Of a stretch of DNA of 64,000 nt, positions 26,297 to 37,337 are shown one piece after another (the first letter of the stretch is position 1; each line of letters starts with the position of its first letter). The position numbers were made by a program, and so were the translations under genes. Where the stretch lies: the NCBI RefSeq assembly GCF_001544275.1, contig NZ_BCQE01000009.1, positions 88,625 through 152,624 of the forward strand, given 5' to 3'. The DNA comes from Enterococcus gallinarum NBRC 100675 (GTDB taxonomy: Bacteria; Bacillota; Bacilli; Lactobacillales; Enterococcaceae). The notes below the pieces were generated by a model. That model did not search any database and was not told the origin of the DNA. It saw only the letters and a list, made by a program, of their open reading frames with translations.

Positions 26297-27154
26297 TTAT
26301 AAAATTCCGATCGCTGCCAGCAATCCAACGATAACAGTCAACAATAACATCCCTTTTAGTACATTCAGACCCTTCTTTTCAAAGTAGAAGTACAAGCCCA
26401 TGACCAGTGAAAGTGGTAAGATGCCTGGCAAGATAGAGTCCAGAATACTCTGTAAAGCAAATTCTCTTTCTGACAGAACAAAAGATAATGAAGATTGAAT
26501 CGTCACAAACCGTGCCGCCGTCACTCCCATCATGAACATACCAAGAATCGTCAGAGCTTTCATGATTAAATTGGCTCTTGTCCCGGCAATCAGTTCTCGA
26601 GCCGCTTGCCTCCCTAACCGATAACTAAAGTGGACAAATGCACGACCATAGAGATACGTCACAACAGAAAAGACGATCCAGGGAATAACCGCACCGAACC
26701 ACAAACCATCTGCAGCCCAAGGCAGTGCAATCGCAATCAATAGATACTGCAACGTACCATTATTAATGGAATCCCCGATCCCTGCCATTGGCCCCATCAA
26801 TCCGACTTTCGTTGCTTCGATCAATTCTGTTGAAACGGTCTGTTCAGAGCCTGTTTCTGTCAACTCTTTGGCCCGCTGTTCTTCTAGAGATGCAGTAATC
26901 CCAGAAATGGTACTACCGCCCCATATTGCATCAGTATTCCAAAAGGTCAAGTGCCGATTGTAGGCATCCCGCAAGTCTTCAGGATCTTTATAGATTTTTT
27001 TAAGCAGAGGCGTCAATGCATACATCAACGCTGGTGCTACTTGTCGCTCATAGGTGCGAGGGATCTCGTTCATCCAGTACCAGCGATTCCAAATCTGGTT
27101 CAGTTCCTTTTTAGTCAGTCCATTGTTTTCAGTCGAAGTATTCTCTGCATCCAT
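26297..27154 (-). CDS. PTS EIID, mannose family
   Basis: 285 aa. Signature GLMGPMAGIGDSINNGTL and an N-terminal amphipathic part ending WYWMNEIPRTYERQVAP; hydrophobic segments cluster in the C-terminal third. It begins one base after the EIIC stop, so the two are tightly coupled. Confidence 0.9.
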   Translation of the reverse strand: MDAENTSTENNGLTKKELNQIWNRWYWMNEIPRTYERQVAPALMYALTPLLKKIYKDPEDLRDAYNRHLTFWNTDAIWGGSTISGITASLEEQRAKELTETGSEQTVSTELIEATKVGLMGPMAGIGDSINNGTLQYLLIAIALPWAADGLWFGAVIPWIVFSVVTYLYGRAFVHFSYRLGRQAARELIAGTRANLIMKALTILGMFMMGVTAARFVTIQSSLSFVLSEREFALQSILDSILPGILPLSLVMGLYFYFEKKGLNVLKGMLLLTVIVGLLAAIGIL

Positions 27155-27916
27155 CTAGGCTGCCTCCTTTGCATTGATCATAATCATGGTGTAAATGCCT
27201 GCAGTCACGATACCCAGGACAGCCCAAGTAACCATGGTGATTCCTAAATCTTTCAAAATAATCGTTAAGAAGAATGATAAAAAGAAAAAGAACATATCGG
27301 TCTTTTGACCAATGATCCGAATCAAAATAGCGATCCCAACAGCTGCTAACGCACTGGCGACAACATCCAGTATATGAAAGACAACCGTGCCTTCCAATTG
27401 TGTCACAACATTAGCTATCGAATCTGCCCCGAAATATAAAGCGATAAACAATACCGGCACATGAGTCAGCATCGTCAATAGGGTTGGCAACAGACCGATT
27501 GCAAAAGTAAATTTCTTATCCTCCAGATTATTGACCACCCGATCAATGTATTTGGTTACAAAAGAATTCACGATAATTTTTAATGTATATAAATAACTTC
27601 CTAGAATTCCGACGGGAATCGCGATTGCTACTGCCGCTGTCGGCTCTAGATTACCCAAGATAGCGACTGCTGTAGCCACAGTTCCCGAGACAGCCGGTTC
27701 TGTTGCCATCTGGCCGCCTGGCGCAATCTGACCCATAGAAATCAATTGGATAGCTGCACCAACCGTTACCCCTTGGGCAACATCTCCCAGAACGACACCG
27801 ACAAATAAACTCGTCATAAGCGGACTAAACCGCAAATTCAAGCCTGCATACCCGAAAAAGCGGGCTTGAATCAAAGCCACCCAAATTGAGATGATCAACG
27901 CCTGGATCACTGACAT
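27155..27916 (-). CDS. PTS EIIC, mannose family
   Basis: 253 aa from ATG 27916, which has CGGAGG 9 bases upstream; the frame stays open to 28084 but that part has no SD and spans the leader. Typical EIIC segments: PLMTSLFVGVVLGDVAQG, GAAIQLISMGQIAPGG and a TM-rich C-terminus. First gene of the operon. Confidence 0.9.
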   Translation of the reverse strand: MSVIQALIISIWVALIQARFFGYAGLNLRFSPLMTSLFVGVVLGDVAQGVTVGAAIQLISMGQIAPGGQMATEPAVSGTVATAVAILGNLEPTAAVAIAIPVGILGSYLYTLKIIVNSFVTKYIDRVVNNLEDKKFTFAIGLLPTLLTMLTHVPVLFIALYFGADSIANVVTQLEGTVVFHILDVVASALAAVGIAILIRIIGQKTDMFFFFLSFFLTIILKDLGITMVTWAVLGIVTAGIYTMIMINAKEAA

Positions 27917-28095
27917 ATTTTTTCCTCCGTTTCTAATTCTATCAATACCAACAGTGAAAAATGAAAGGCGAATAGAAACCAAATCTCGCTTTTTACCTAG
28001 GATGAAAGCATTTCTTGATCCGCCAACACAAGCAGCTTCCAATAACGAAACAGCGTCCCATTCCCATGAAAACCACTCGATCAAGAAACAGCAAA

Positions 28096-28127
28096 AAAGG
28101 CATCAGACCAGCGTGTCCAATGCCTTT
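28096..28127 (-). terminator. Terminator or attenuator in the PTS leader
   Basis: Minus strand: AAAGGCAT pairs with ATGCCTTT across 16 bases and is followed by TTTTTTG. It sits 180 bases upstream of the EIIC start and would stop any transcript coming from further upstream. Confidence 0.55.
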
Positions 28128-28217
28128 GACATAGCGAAATAAACCTCAGGAAAAACGTGAAAATTTCAAAAAATTGCACAAAGCGACTAGTAATCGCTGT
28201 CAACTTTCGGTAAAATA

Positions 28218-28336
28218 AACACGTTGGTTCCTTCGGGAAACAACTATGGCAACTTGATTGGTCAGCTCTGTAAAGTGGGTGACTGATCAGGGCTTTCTAC
28301 AGGTGGGCCAACACCTGTAGAAAGTGCCTTTTTTTA
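28218..28336 (+). ncRNA. Candidate small structured RNA
   Basis: A possible -10 TAAAAT (28211-28216) is followed by about 120 bases with a small hairpin (TTCC/GGGAA), a second hairpin (TGGTCAG/CTGATCA, one G-U) and a 13-bp terminator stem (CTTTCTACAGGTG, 28293-28305, with 28312-28324) with a run of nine T. No plus-strand gene lies upstream within 20 kb that would need this terminator. The -35 is weak and no known RNA family is recognised. Confidence 0.4.
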
Positions 28337-28441
28337 TTTGGTTTCTATTCCATTTAATCATATAGAAAGCGTTACCTTTTGGCAAGAGGGAACATATGTT
28401 TTCGTTGGATTTTTTTTGAGGGGATTTTTTGGGGAAAGAAA

Positions 28442-28464
28442 AAGAAGATACGGGGTATCTTCTT
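28442..28464 (-). terminator. Terminator of the rml/ugd operon
   Basis: Perfect 10-bp stem AAGAAGATAC/GTATCTTCTT around GGG, followed on the minus strand by TTTCTTT, about 85 bases after the ugd stop. Confidence 0.75.
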
Positions 28465-28547
28465 AGGGGATGTATTTTCTTAATAGAAAGGAGAAAATTA
28501 TTTTTTAATCAAAAGTAAGTATTTTTAAAGAAAAAGCTTGTTTCAAT

Positions 28548-29714
28548 CTAATTATCACCAAAGATATCTCTCGTATAAACTTTTTCCTCTACATCTTTAA
28601 GTATCTCTTCAAAACGATTGCTGACAATGATATCAGAAACACTTTTGAACTCATCAAAATCTTTGATCACCCTAGAATGAAAGAAATGATCCGCATCAAG
28701 AGTCGGTTCATAGACAACCACTTCGATTCCTTTAGCCTTGATCCGTTTCATAATTCCTTGAATCGATGAATACCTGAAATTATCAGAGTTCGCTTTCATC
28801 GTCAGTCTATATATACCAACCACATTTGGTTTTTTTGCAAGAATTTGTTCCGCAATAAAATCTTTACGAGTCGTATTGGCTTCAACAATAGCTCCAATTA
28901 TATTACTTGGCACATCTTCATAATTTGCACGAAGCTGCTTCGTATCTTTTGGTAGACAATAGCCTCCATAACCGAATGAAGGATTATTATAATGGGAACC
29001 AATTCTTGGATCTAATCCTACACCTTCAATAATTTGTCGGCTATCTAATCCCCTAGATTCCGCATAAGTATCTAACTCATTAAAGTAAGCCACACGTAAA
29101 GCCAAGTAAGTATTTGAAAATAATTTAATCGCTTCTGCTTCCGTTGAATGGGTTAAAAGAACCGTTACATCTTCGTCTAATGCATTTTCTTTAAACATAT
29201 TAGCCACTTCTTGACCTCGATCAGATACTTCGCCAACGACAATTCTCGAAGGATGTAAGTTGTCGTATAACGCTTTACCTTCTCTTAAAAATTCGGGCGA
29301 GAAAATAATGTTCTCCGTATTAAATTTAGCTTTAACATCTAATGTGTATCCAACTGGTACAGTTGACTTGATAATAAACGTTGCGTCTGGACGAATTACT
29401 AACGCTTTTTCAATGACATCTTCAACAGTGGATGTATTGAAATAATTTTTCTTTTCATCATAGTCTGTTGGCGTTGCGATGATCAAATAATCTCCAAAGT
29501 TGACAGCATCTTCAAAATCTTTTGTGAACTCAACGCTCAAGTCATCCCGTTTTAAAAACTCAAGTACTTCTTTATCTTCTAGAGGAGAAATACCTTGATT
29601 TAACATCTCGATTTTTTCTTCTACAATATCATAAGCTTTTACTTGTTCATTTTGTGATAACAATAATGCATTAGCTAGACCAACATAGCCAAGACCAAAA
29701 ACTGAAATTTTCAT
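28548..29714 (-). CDS. ugd: UDP-glucose 6-dehydrogenase
   Basis: 388 aa. N-terminal NAD motif [13 protein letters not shown], catalytic Cys in [11 protein letters not shown], and the central dimerisation helix. It oxidises UDP-glucose twice to UDP-glucuronate in the cytosol (the family also includes UDP-ManNAc dehydrogenases of similar motif). Last gene of the rml operon; it implies a uronic acid in the polysaccharide. Confidence 0.88.
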   Translation of the reverse strand: MKISVFGLGYVGLANALLLSQNEQVKAYDIVEEKIEMLNQGISPLEDKEVLEFLKRDDLSVEFTKDFEDAVNFGDYLIIATPTDYDEKKNYFNTSTVEDVIEKALVIRPDATFIIKSTVPVGYTLDVKAKFNTENIIFSPEFLREGKALYDNLHPSRIVVGEVSDRGQEVANMFKENALDEDVTVLLTHSTEAEAIKLFSNTYLALRVAYFNELDTYAESRGLDSRQIIEGVGLDPRIGSHYNNPSFGYGGYCLPKDTKQLRANYEDVPSNIIGAIVEANTTRKDFIAEQILAKKPNVVGIYRLTMKANSDNFRYSSIQGIMKRIKAKGIEVVVYEPTLDADHFFHSRVIKDFDEFKSVSDIIVSNRFEEILKDVEEKVYTRDIFGDN

Positions 29715-29763
29715 TTTTTTCCTCCAATAAGTTTTCGTTTAATAAACCTAGTTTAAAAGATAC

Positions 29764-30594
29764 TTAGGAAAGCATTTGCTTCAATGCTTCTTGCCACGTC
29801 GGGATTTCAAAGCCAATTGCTTTAGCTTTTGACAGATCCATCACTGAATATTGCGGTCTTTTGGCTTTTTGCGGGTATTGCTCTGAAGTCACCGGTTTTA
29901 CTTCGACTGCAGTATCTTTCAAGATCTCTTTCGCAAATTCATACCAGGAACAATGATTGTCGTTTGACAAGTGATAAATCCCGGTAGGTGTTTTTTGATC
30001 AATCACATACTTCATAAATTCTGCCAATGTCCGCGTCCAAGTAGGGCGTCCGAATTGATCATTCACTACGGTCAATGTCTCATGATCTTTTGCTAATCGC
30101 TGCATCGTGTAAACAAAATTATGACCATATTGCCCAAAGACCCAAGAAGTACGAATGATATAGTAGTCAGTCAATATTTCTTGAACCGCTTGTTCGCCTA
30201 ATAATTTGGTTCTACCATACTCATTTAGAGGGTTCACTGGATCATCGATACGGTATTCCCCCTCTTTTTTCGTCCCATCAAAGACATAGTCGGTACTGAT
30301 GTACACGAGGGTAGCTCCCACCTCTTTAGCTGCTTGGGCCACATTTCGGGTTCCCTCAACATTGATTTTTTCGTCTAGCATTTTTCCTTCATCTTCTGCT
30401 TGATCAACGGCTGTGTACGCCGCACAGTGAAAAATAACCTTGGGTTTGATTTCTTGGATCTTTGTCATCGTTGCTTTTTCATCCGTAATGTCCATTTCCT
30501 GGGAATCAGTTGAGACATATGCAACACCCGTTTCATCCAATAAATGGCGTAATTCGGTACCTAGCTGACCGTTGCCACCAGTAATTAAATACAT
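29764..30594 (-). CDS. rmlD: dTDP-4-dehydrorhamnose reductase
   Basis: 276 aa SDR protein: TGGNGQLGTELR near the N-terminus and catalytic YGRTK. It performs the last step to dTDP-L-rhamnose. The rmlA-C-B-D order with short gaps is the standard streptococcal/enterococcal operon. Confidence 0.93.
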   Translation of the reverse strand: MYLITGGNGQLGTELRHLLDETGVAYVSTDSQEMDITDEKATMTKIQEIKPKVIFHCAAYTAVDQAEDEGKMLDEKINVEGTRNVAQAAKEVGATLVYISTDYVFDGTKKEGEYRIDDPVNPLNEYGRTKLLGEQAVQEILTDYYIIRTSWVFGQYGHNFVYTMQRLAKDHETLTVVNDQFGRPTWTRTLAEFMKYVIDQKTPTGIYHLSNDNHCSWYEFAKEILKDTAVEVKPVTSEQYPQKAKRPQYSVMDLSKAKAIGFEIPTWQEALKQMLS

Positions 30595-30649
30595 TTTATT
30601 TCGCTTCCTTTCGAAAAAAGCAGGAATCCTCCTGCTTTCATCCTACAGA

Positions 30650-32274
<1,625 letters not shown>

Positions 32275-32276
32275 TT

Positions 32277-33146
32277 TTATTCCTCACTTGCTAGGTGTAA
32301 TAGATATTGACCATATTGATTTTTCTTTAATGGTTGCGCTAATTCAATCAGTGCTTCACGGCTAATATAGCCCATGCGATAAGCGATTTCTTCTAAACAG
32401 GCCACTTTTAGATTTTGCCGTTTTTCAATGGTTTCAATAAATGTCGAAGCTTCTAATAATGACTCATGGGTTCCCGTATCCAACCAGGCAAACCCTCTCC
32501 CCATCACTTCCACCGATAGTTTTCCTAATTCAAGGTATCTTTGATTGACATCCGTGATCTCTAACTCGCCACGTTCCGAAGGGGTGATTTGTTTGGCAAT
32601 CTCAACCACCTCATTGTCATAAAAATAGAGACCTGTTACTGCATAATTGGATTTTGGCATCGCTGGCTTTTCTTCGATGGAGACAGCTTGCATCTGCTCA
32701 TCAAATTCCACCACGCCAAAACGTTCAGGATCAGTGACGTGATACCCAAATACCGTTGCCCCTTGCCCTTTTTGAGCCGCACGTTGCAGCATTTTGGATA
32801 AGCCGCCACCATAGTAGATATTGTCTCCGAGAATCAGACAGACACTGTCATTGCCAATAAATTCTTCGCCAATCAAGAAGGCTTGCGCCAATCCATCTGG
32901 GCTTGGTTGTACTGCATATTCCAGATGAATCCCAAGTTCATGACCATCGCCAAATAATTCTTGAAAGCGCGGGGTATCTTGTGGTGTAGAAATAATCAAG
33001 ATCTCTTTGATTCCTGCTAGCATCAATGTAGACATGGGATAATAGATCATTGGTTTATCATAAATGGGCATTAATTGTTTGGATGTTGCTTTGGTCAGTG
33101 GATACAGGCGTGTACCTGATCCGCCTGCTAGAATAATACCTTTCAT
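32277..33146 (-). CDS. rmlA: Glucose-1-phosphate thymidylyltransferase
   Basis: 289 aa. The nucleotidyltransferase motif [11 protein letters not shown] is followed by [16 protein letters not shown] and GDNIYYG. Makes dTDP-glucose. First gene of its own transcription unit, 22 bases downstream of a good promoter; it stops 3 bases before rmlC starts. Confidence 0.94.
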   Translation of the reverse strand: MKGIILAGGSGTRLYPLTKATSKQLMPIYDKPMIYYPMSTLMLAGIKEILIISTPQDTPRFQELFGDGHELGIHLEYAVQPSPDGLAQAFLIGEEFIGNDSVCLILGDNIYYGGGLSKMLQRAAQKGQGATVFGYHVTDPERFGVVEFDEQMQAVSIEEKPAMPKSNYAVTGLYFYDNEVVEIAKQITPSERGELEITDVNQRYLELGKLSVEVMGRGFAWLDTGTHESLLEASTFIETIEKRQNLKVACLEEIAYRMGYISREALIELAQPLKKNQYGQYLLHLASEE

Positions 33147-33553
33147 AAAGATTCTCCGTTCATTTTAGAATAAAGGTAATGGAATATCAAAACCAAACAG
33201 TTCAAAAAAAATGATTCACTTTAGTAAGAATTTTACTCAAATTAAAAGATCTCTGTCTGCTTGTCCAACGAATAGTCATTGCATTCTTTTCTATATATTT
33301 TTAATTAATCACATAAAGTATCATTGAGTCCATTTGAACACTTAATTTATTCAATCTATTATGAAGGCACCTTCACTATTTAATTTCTGTATTAAATTAA
33401 TAATGATCAAATGACTTTTTAGTTTAATGTTTCCATCCTAAAATCTCATTTTTTGCAATACTCTTGCAAAAAAATAAGTATATAAAATAAAGACGGTTAA
33501 TTAAAATTTGAAATAAATCTATATATTTTTTTGATTATTAAAGTCAAACTTGA
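33147..33553. other. Intergenic break inside the polysaccharide locus
   Basis: About 400 AT-rich bases without a gene, splitting the locus into a wzx-end unit and the rml unit. Contains the rml promoter (33162-33190) and a weak hairpin TTTTTGCAA/TTGCAAAAA near 33441-33476 that could end the upstream transcript. Confidence 0.6.
33162..33190 (-). promoter_or_regulatory. SigA-type promoter of rmlACBD-ugd
   Basis: Minus strand -35 TTGATA (33185-33190), 17-base spacer, -10 TAAAAT (33162-33167), ahead of rmlA. Confidence 0.65.
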
Positions 33554-34966
33554 TTAGTTGAAATCCCAATTATGTGGATATTTCTTTATTTCTATAATTT
33601 TTTTTATTGTAGATACTTGACTTAATATAGAAACGAAAAATAAAAGGATTGTTATAAGCAAAACTAAAGTATTGCTTTTTGTATTCAAAACAGCGATAAA
33701 AAAGAAAAGAAAAATATTAAAAATTTGTTTCTTATACTCAATCTTAAAGCCATTTGTAACTGAAAAATACGTTCTTGATAAACAAAATATTATATACGAA
33801 GATGCCATAGCAATTCCTGCTCCGATAGTACCAAATTTAGGAACTAACAGATAATTTAGAATAATATTAGGTATAAGTGAAAAAAGACTTACATAAATAT
33901 TTAGATAGCTTTTCCTTGAAAATACTATACCTAAAGTAGTAGTCTCACTGATTGTATAGAGTATAGGAGAAATGCTTAATAAACCAATGATGAACTGTGA
34001 ATCACTATAATTATTTGATAACAATATTATTATATATTCTTTAAAAATAATAATAATAAAGAAAACTAAAGTCATCATTAAAAGCAGAGCATCTGCTACA
34101 AAAGAAAACATTTTTAATTCTTTATTTTCACTATTCCATCTATAGGCTGTTGGTACCCAAAAGCTAGTAAACGCTGTTTGTAATATTTGTAATAAATTTG
34201 CTACTTTTAAAGCCGCATTGTATATGCCTAACTCGTGGTATGAGCTATATCCACGTAAAAAAAGACGTCCTGATGTATTGAGTAAGTTATTTACAGAAGC
34301 AGCAATAACAAGTGGTACTCCAAAAATAATCATTCTTTTTACCAGTACTTGGTTTATCCGAAAATTTTGGAATGATAATAAATTTTTGTATCTCATAAAT
34401 AGGACACAATCTCCCAAAATTTGACCAAATATCGATGAATACACAACAGTCAAAAATGATCTTTCACCTAATGACAGCAAAACAATTGTTGTAGCAAGTA
34501 TAGTTATTTTCACGAATATACTGAATATTGAGTATTCAACTGCTTTCTCTCTCATCCTTATTTCTAATAATATAAATCGCTCGAAAATAGAGAAAACTAT
34601 TAAGAGAGAAAAAAGCATACTAATATTTGTATATTTTATATTGTCGAATAAAATATATGAAACTTCTTTCCTAAATATAAAAATAAGTATAGATAAAAAT
34701 GCTGACGCGGATAAGGGGAGCAATATTGCATTTTGAAATAGCATCTTTTTATCCTTTACTGAATGGTATTCTCTTGTGTAAGATTGATCCATACCTAGGT
34801 AAATAAAAGTTATTATCAAAGATTGGATGACTGAAAACATACTTGCCTTTCCAAATTCTGAAGGTGAAATAAAAAAAGTCGTGATGGGAACTGTTATAAA
34901 ACTTATCACGGCACCTAATACAGGTCCTACGGAAAAGCCAATCAATTTTTTTAAAAAGTATTTCAT
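33554..34966 (-). CDS. Wzx-type oligosaccharide flippase
   Basis: 470 aa, polytopic with 12-14 hydrophobic segments; N-terminus SVGPVLGAVISFITVPITT is typical of the polysaccharide transporter (MOP/Wzx) family. It flips undecaprenyl-linked repeat units across the membrane. Markedly more AT-rich than the rml genes. Last gene of the upstream unit. Confidence 0.88.
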   Translation of the reverse strand: MKYFLKKLIGFSVGPVLGAVISFITVPITTFFISPSEFGKASMFSVIQSLIITFIYLGMDQSYTREYHSVKDKKMLFQNAILLPLSASAFLSILIFIFRKEVSYILFDNIKYTNISMLFSLLIVFSIFERFILLEIRMREKAVEYSIFSIFVKITILATTIVLLSLGERSFLTVVYSSIFGQILGDCVLFMRYKNLLSFQNFRINQVLVKRMIIFGVPLVIAASVNNLLNTSGRLFLRGYSSYHELGIYNAALKVANLLQILQTAFTSFWVPTAYRWNSENKELKMFSFVADALLLMMTLVFFIIIIFKEYIIILLSNNYSDSQFIIGLLSISPILYTISETTTLGIVFSRKSYLNIYVSLFSLIPNIILNYLLVPKFGTIGAGIAMASSYIIFCLSRTYFSVTNGFKIEYKKQIFNIFLFFFIAVLNTKSNTLVLLITILLFFVSILSQVSTIKKIIEIKKYPHNWDFN

Positions 34967-34978
34967 TATATTCTCCTG

Positions 34979-36112
34979 TCACTTAATCCTCAAATCATCA
35001 ATTACTCTTAGCCATTTTTTTCCAATTATTTCAATGGAAAAATCTTTTGACCTAGCTAACGATAATTCTTGATATTTCTTTAAATTCTTCTCGTTTTTTG
35101 TCAGCAATAAAATATATTTGTTCATGGTCGTCAAATCATATTGGGGAACAAGGAGTCCATATTTTCCTTTTTTTAGTATAGTATCTGGTCCACTATTTTC
35201 AAAGCTGATTATAGGTAATCCAGAAGACATCGCTTCGATAATAGACAAACCAAAGCCTTCCCAACGACTCGTAGATAAAAATATTGAACAAGAAGAATAG
35301 AATTCAATGAGCTGAGATTTATTCATTTCTCCACAATAGATTATTCTTGATTCTAATTTGTTTATTTGAATCATTTCAATTAATTTTTTCTTTTCTAGAT
35401 CAGTTCCCGCCCCTGCAATTTTGATTTTCCATTCTCTGGGTAAATTTTTTGCAATTTCAATTAAATAATCAATTCCTTTTGTATTGAAATTTAATCGCGA
35501 AACAAAGGCTATACTTTTATTATTCAAGCCTGAAATCTTTGGATTTTCTAAAGTATTAGGATTATCTATTTGAATTACGTTATTTGAATAAAACGATATG
35601 TTTTGTTTATCTGAGTTTGTTAAACAAATAACTTGATCAGAACACTTTATTCCTTTGACCAAACTTTTACTAAATCTTCTATAGTAATTATTTAAATAAA
35701 CTTCAAAATTACTATGCACCCAAGATATGAATTTAACTTTTGGTACTTTTGACTGTATTCTGTCAATTAAAGCAATTGAACTCCCTTGATTCATAATAAC
35801 TATCTCAATATCATTTTGATTGATATAATCAATCAAAAACTTAACTTCAGCGCTTTTATATTTGCTAAAATCATAGTTTTTAAACAATACATATTGAGAG
35901 TACTTAACAAAATTTCTATATAATCTACAAAATCGATTTATTTTTCTATCAAAAAATGTAATTTTTTCTGAAGGAATGTCCATCTCAATCTTTTCTTTTT
36001 TTAAAGATACATAGGTAACATTATGCTGATCAGCAATTCTATTGCCAATTTTGGCAACAGAATTTTGAACTCCGCCAATCCCATAATCATCATTAACGAA
36101 ACATATGTTCAT
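34979..36112 (-). CDS. GT4-family glycosyltransferase
   Basis: 377 aa GT-B protein. N-terminal GIGGVQNSVAKIG loop, VSRLNFNTKGIDYLIE in the hinge region and SRWEGFGLSIIEAMSSG (E-x7-E donor motif). Adds one sugar to the repeat unit at the cytosolic membrane face; donor unknown. Its start overlaps the wzy gene by 20 bases. Confidence 0.85.
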   Translation of the reverse strand: MNICFVNDDYGIGGVQNSVAKIGNRIADQHNVTYVSLKKEKIEMDIPSEKITFFDRKINRFCRLYRNFVKYSQYVLFKNYDFSKYKSAEVKFLIDYINQNDIEIVIMNQGSSIALIDRIQSKVPKVKFISWVHSNFEVYLNNYYRRFSKSLVKGIKCSDQVICLTNSDKQNISFYSNNVIQIDNPNTLENPKISGLNNKSIAFVSRLNFNTKGIDYLIEIAKNLPREWKIKIAGAGTDLEKKKLIEMIQINKLESRIIYCGEMNKSQLIEFYSSCSIFLSTSRWEGFGLSIIEAMSSGLPIISFENSGPDTILKKGKYGLLVPQYDLTTMNKYILLLTKNEKNLKKYQELSLARSKDFSIEIIGKKWLRVIDDLRIK

Positions 36113-37334
36113 TTTTTTCCTCCATTAAGAAAACATAAGTACTAAAAATTAATGAATGCAACATCCAAAACCAACCGCGGGTCAGTAAATTACTAGTACT
36201 TATTGAAGTGAAAACAAAAGCAATCAACAAGGCAACAAAAATAAGAAAGCAATTTTTCAAAATTAAATTTTCTATTTTAATAAAACTTCTGAATGAGCTT
36301 ACATACATTTTTAAATAAAGAGAAATGTAAATAAGAAATACTATTATTCCCGAACTAACCAAAATTTCAAACCACCAATTATGAATTGGAAATGTTCCAA
36401 ATGTTGGAAAAATATTGTTGGTCTCCATCATTAGTTCAATATTCCCCAAACCCACACCTAAAAATTTTGAATTTTTTAAGAATATAAAGCCATTCTTTAT
36501 TAAATTTATTCTTGTTAAATCCGATGTTTTATTCTGCATATCGCTAAGAAAAGTTGTAGAAAGATTTATATTAACATATATAAAAATCAAGAAAATACAC
36601 ACAGAAATCACTGAAAATAATGCAAATAATTTCTTTAAAGTTAACGATTTAAAGACAAAATTATATAATCCTAGAAATGAAATGCCCATTAAATACCCCA
36701 ATAAATTTGCTCTTGAACCAGAAAGAATGACCAGAGTCAAAGATGATATATAGGTAGCTATCAGAAATATCCTAACTTTAAAATTCTTATTTAAAACAAT
36801 ATACAGTAAAATAAAAAAAGATGAAATTGCCAAAAATGTTGATAGATCATTAGTATTGTAGAATGTTGAAGTAGGCAATCTTAAACTTTGATATAAACTT
36901 CTATACTCATCCGAAACAAATAGATATTTGCCAGTTAAATACTCTCTCCATCCCATAATATTATGGAACAAAACTACTAAAGTTAATGCGGACAAAAAAA
37001 ATTTAAACTTACCATAGGTATTGATCATCTGCGAAAACATTAGCGTAGTGACAAATCCTACAAATAGAAAACGAAAACTTGTAAGAAAAACAAAAATATT
37101 TTCGTTGGTCCATAAGAGACTAAATAAGGAATAAAGCAACCAAAAAAGAAGTACATAAGAAGGTAAATTAAAAAAAATTGTCTTTTTTTTACTGAATATT
37201 TTCATTGTAATAAAAATAAAAAAACCCAATAGAAGTAATACTTGCCATGAAACAAAAACATATACTGGTATTATGTTATCAATCATGCTTAAAATAAAAC
37301 TTATATATATTACAAGATATAATAATTTGTTCAT
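36093..37334 (-). CDS. Wzy-type polysaccharide polymerase (O-antigen ligase family)
   Basis: 413 aa with 10-12 membrane segments and one larger outside loop (about 265-320, including GVGLGNIELMMETNN and PIHNWWFEILVSSG). HNWW-type motifs are common in Wzy/WaaL proteins. Polymerises flipped repeat units. Very AT-rich. Confidence 0.8.
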   Translation of the reverse strand: MNKLLYLVIYISFILSMIDNIIPVYVFVSWQVLLLLGFFIFITMKIFSKKKTIFFNLPSYVLLFWLLYSLFSLLWTNENIFVFLTSFRFLFVGFVTTLMFSQMINTYGKFKFFLSALTLVVLFHNIMGWREYLTGKYLFVSDEYRSLYQSLRLPTSTFYNTNDLSTFLAISSFFILLYIVLNKNFKVRIFLIATYISSLTLVILSGSRANLLGYLMGISFLGLYNFVFKSLTLKKLFALFSVISVCIFLIFIYVNINLSTTFLSDMQNKTSDLTRINLIKNGFIFLKNSKFLGVGLGNIELMMETNNIFPTFGTFPIHNWWFEILVSSGIIVFLIYISLYLKMYVSSFRSFIKIENLILKNCFLIFVALLIAFVFTSISTSNLLTRGWFWMLHSLIFSTYVFLMEEKNEHMFR

Positions 37335-37337
37335 TAT

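Larger units (their letters stand above)
27917..28547. other. Intergenic region between PTS operon and capsule locus
   Basis: About 630 bases without a gene. Contains a terminator-like hairpin in the PTS leader (28096-28127), a candidate plus-strand small RNA ending in a strong terminator (28218-28336), and the minus-strand terminator of the capsule/rml operon (28442-28464). No regulator gene for the PTS operon is present. Confidence 0.6.

Noticed and set aside
27917..28084. N-terminal extension of the second EIIC
   Set aside because: The frame is open, but the family starts at MSVIQALII with a strong SD, and the extension has no SD and does not look like an EIIC.
27917..28100. Sigma-54 (-24/-12) promoter for the mannose-type PTS operon
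   Set aside because: A GG-N10-GC pair exists, but the rest of the consensus is poor and no LevR/ManR-type activator gene is in the window.
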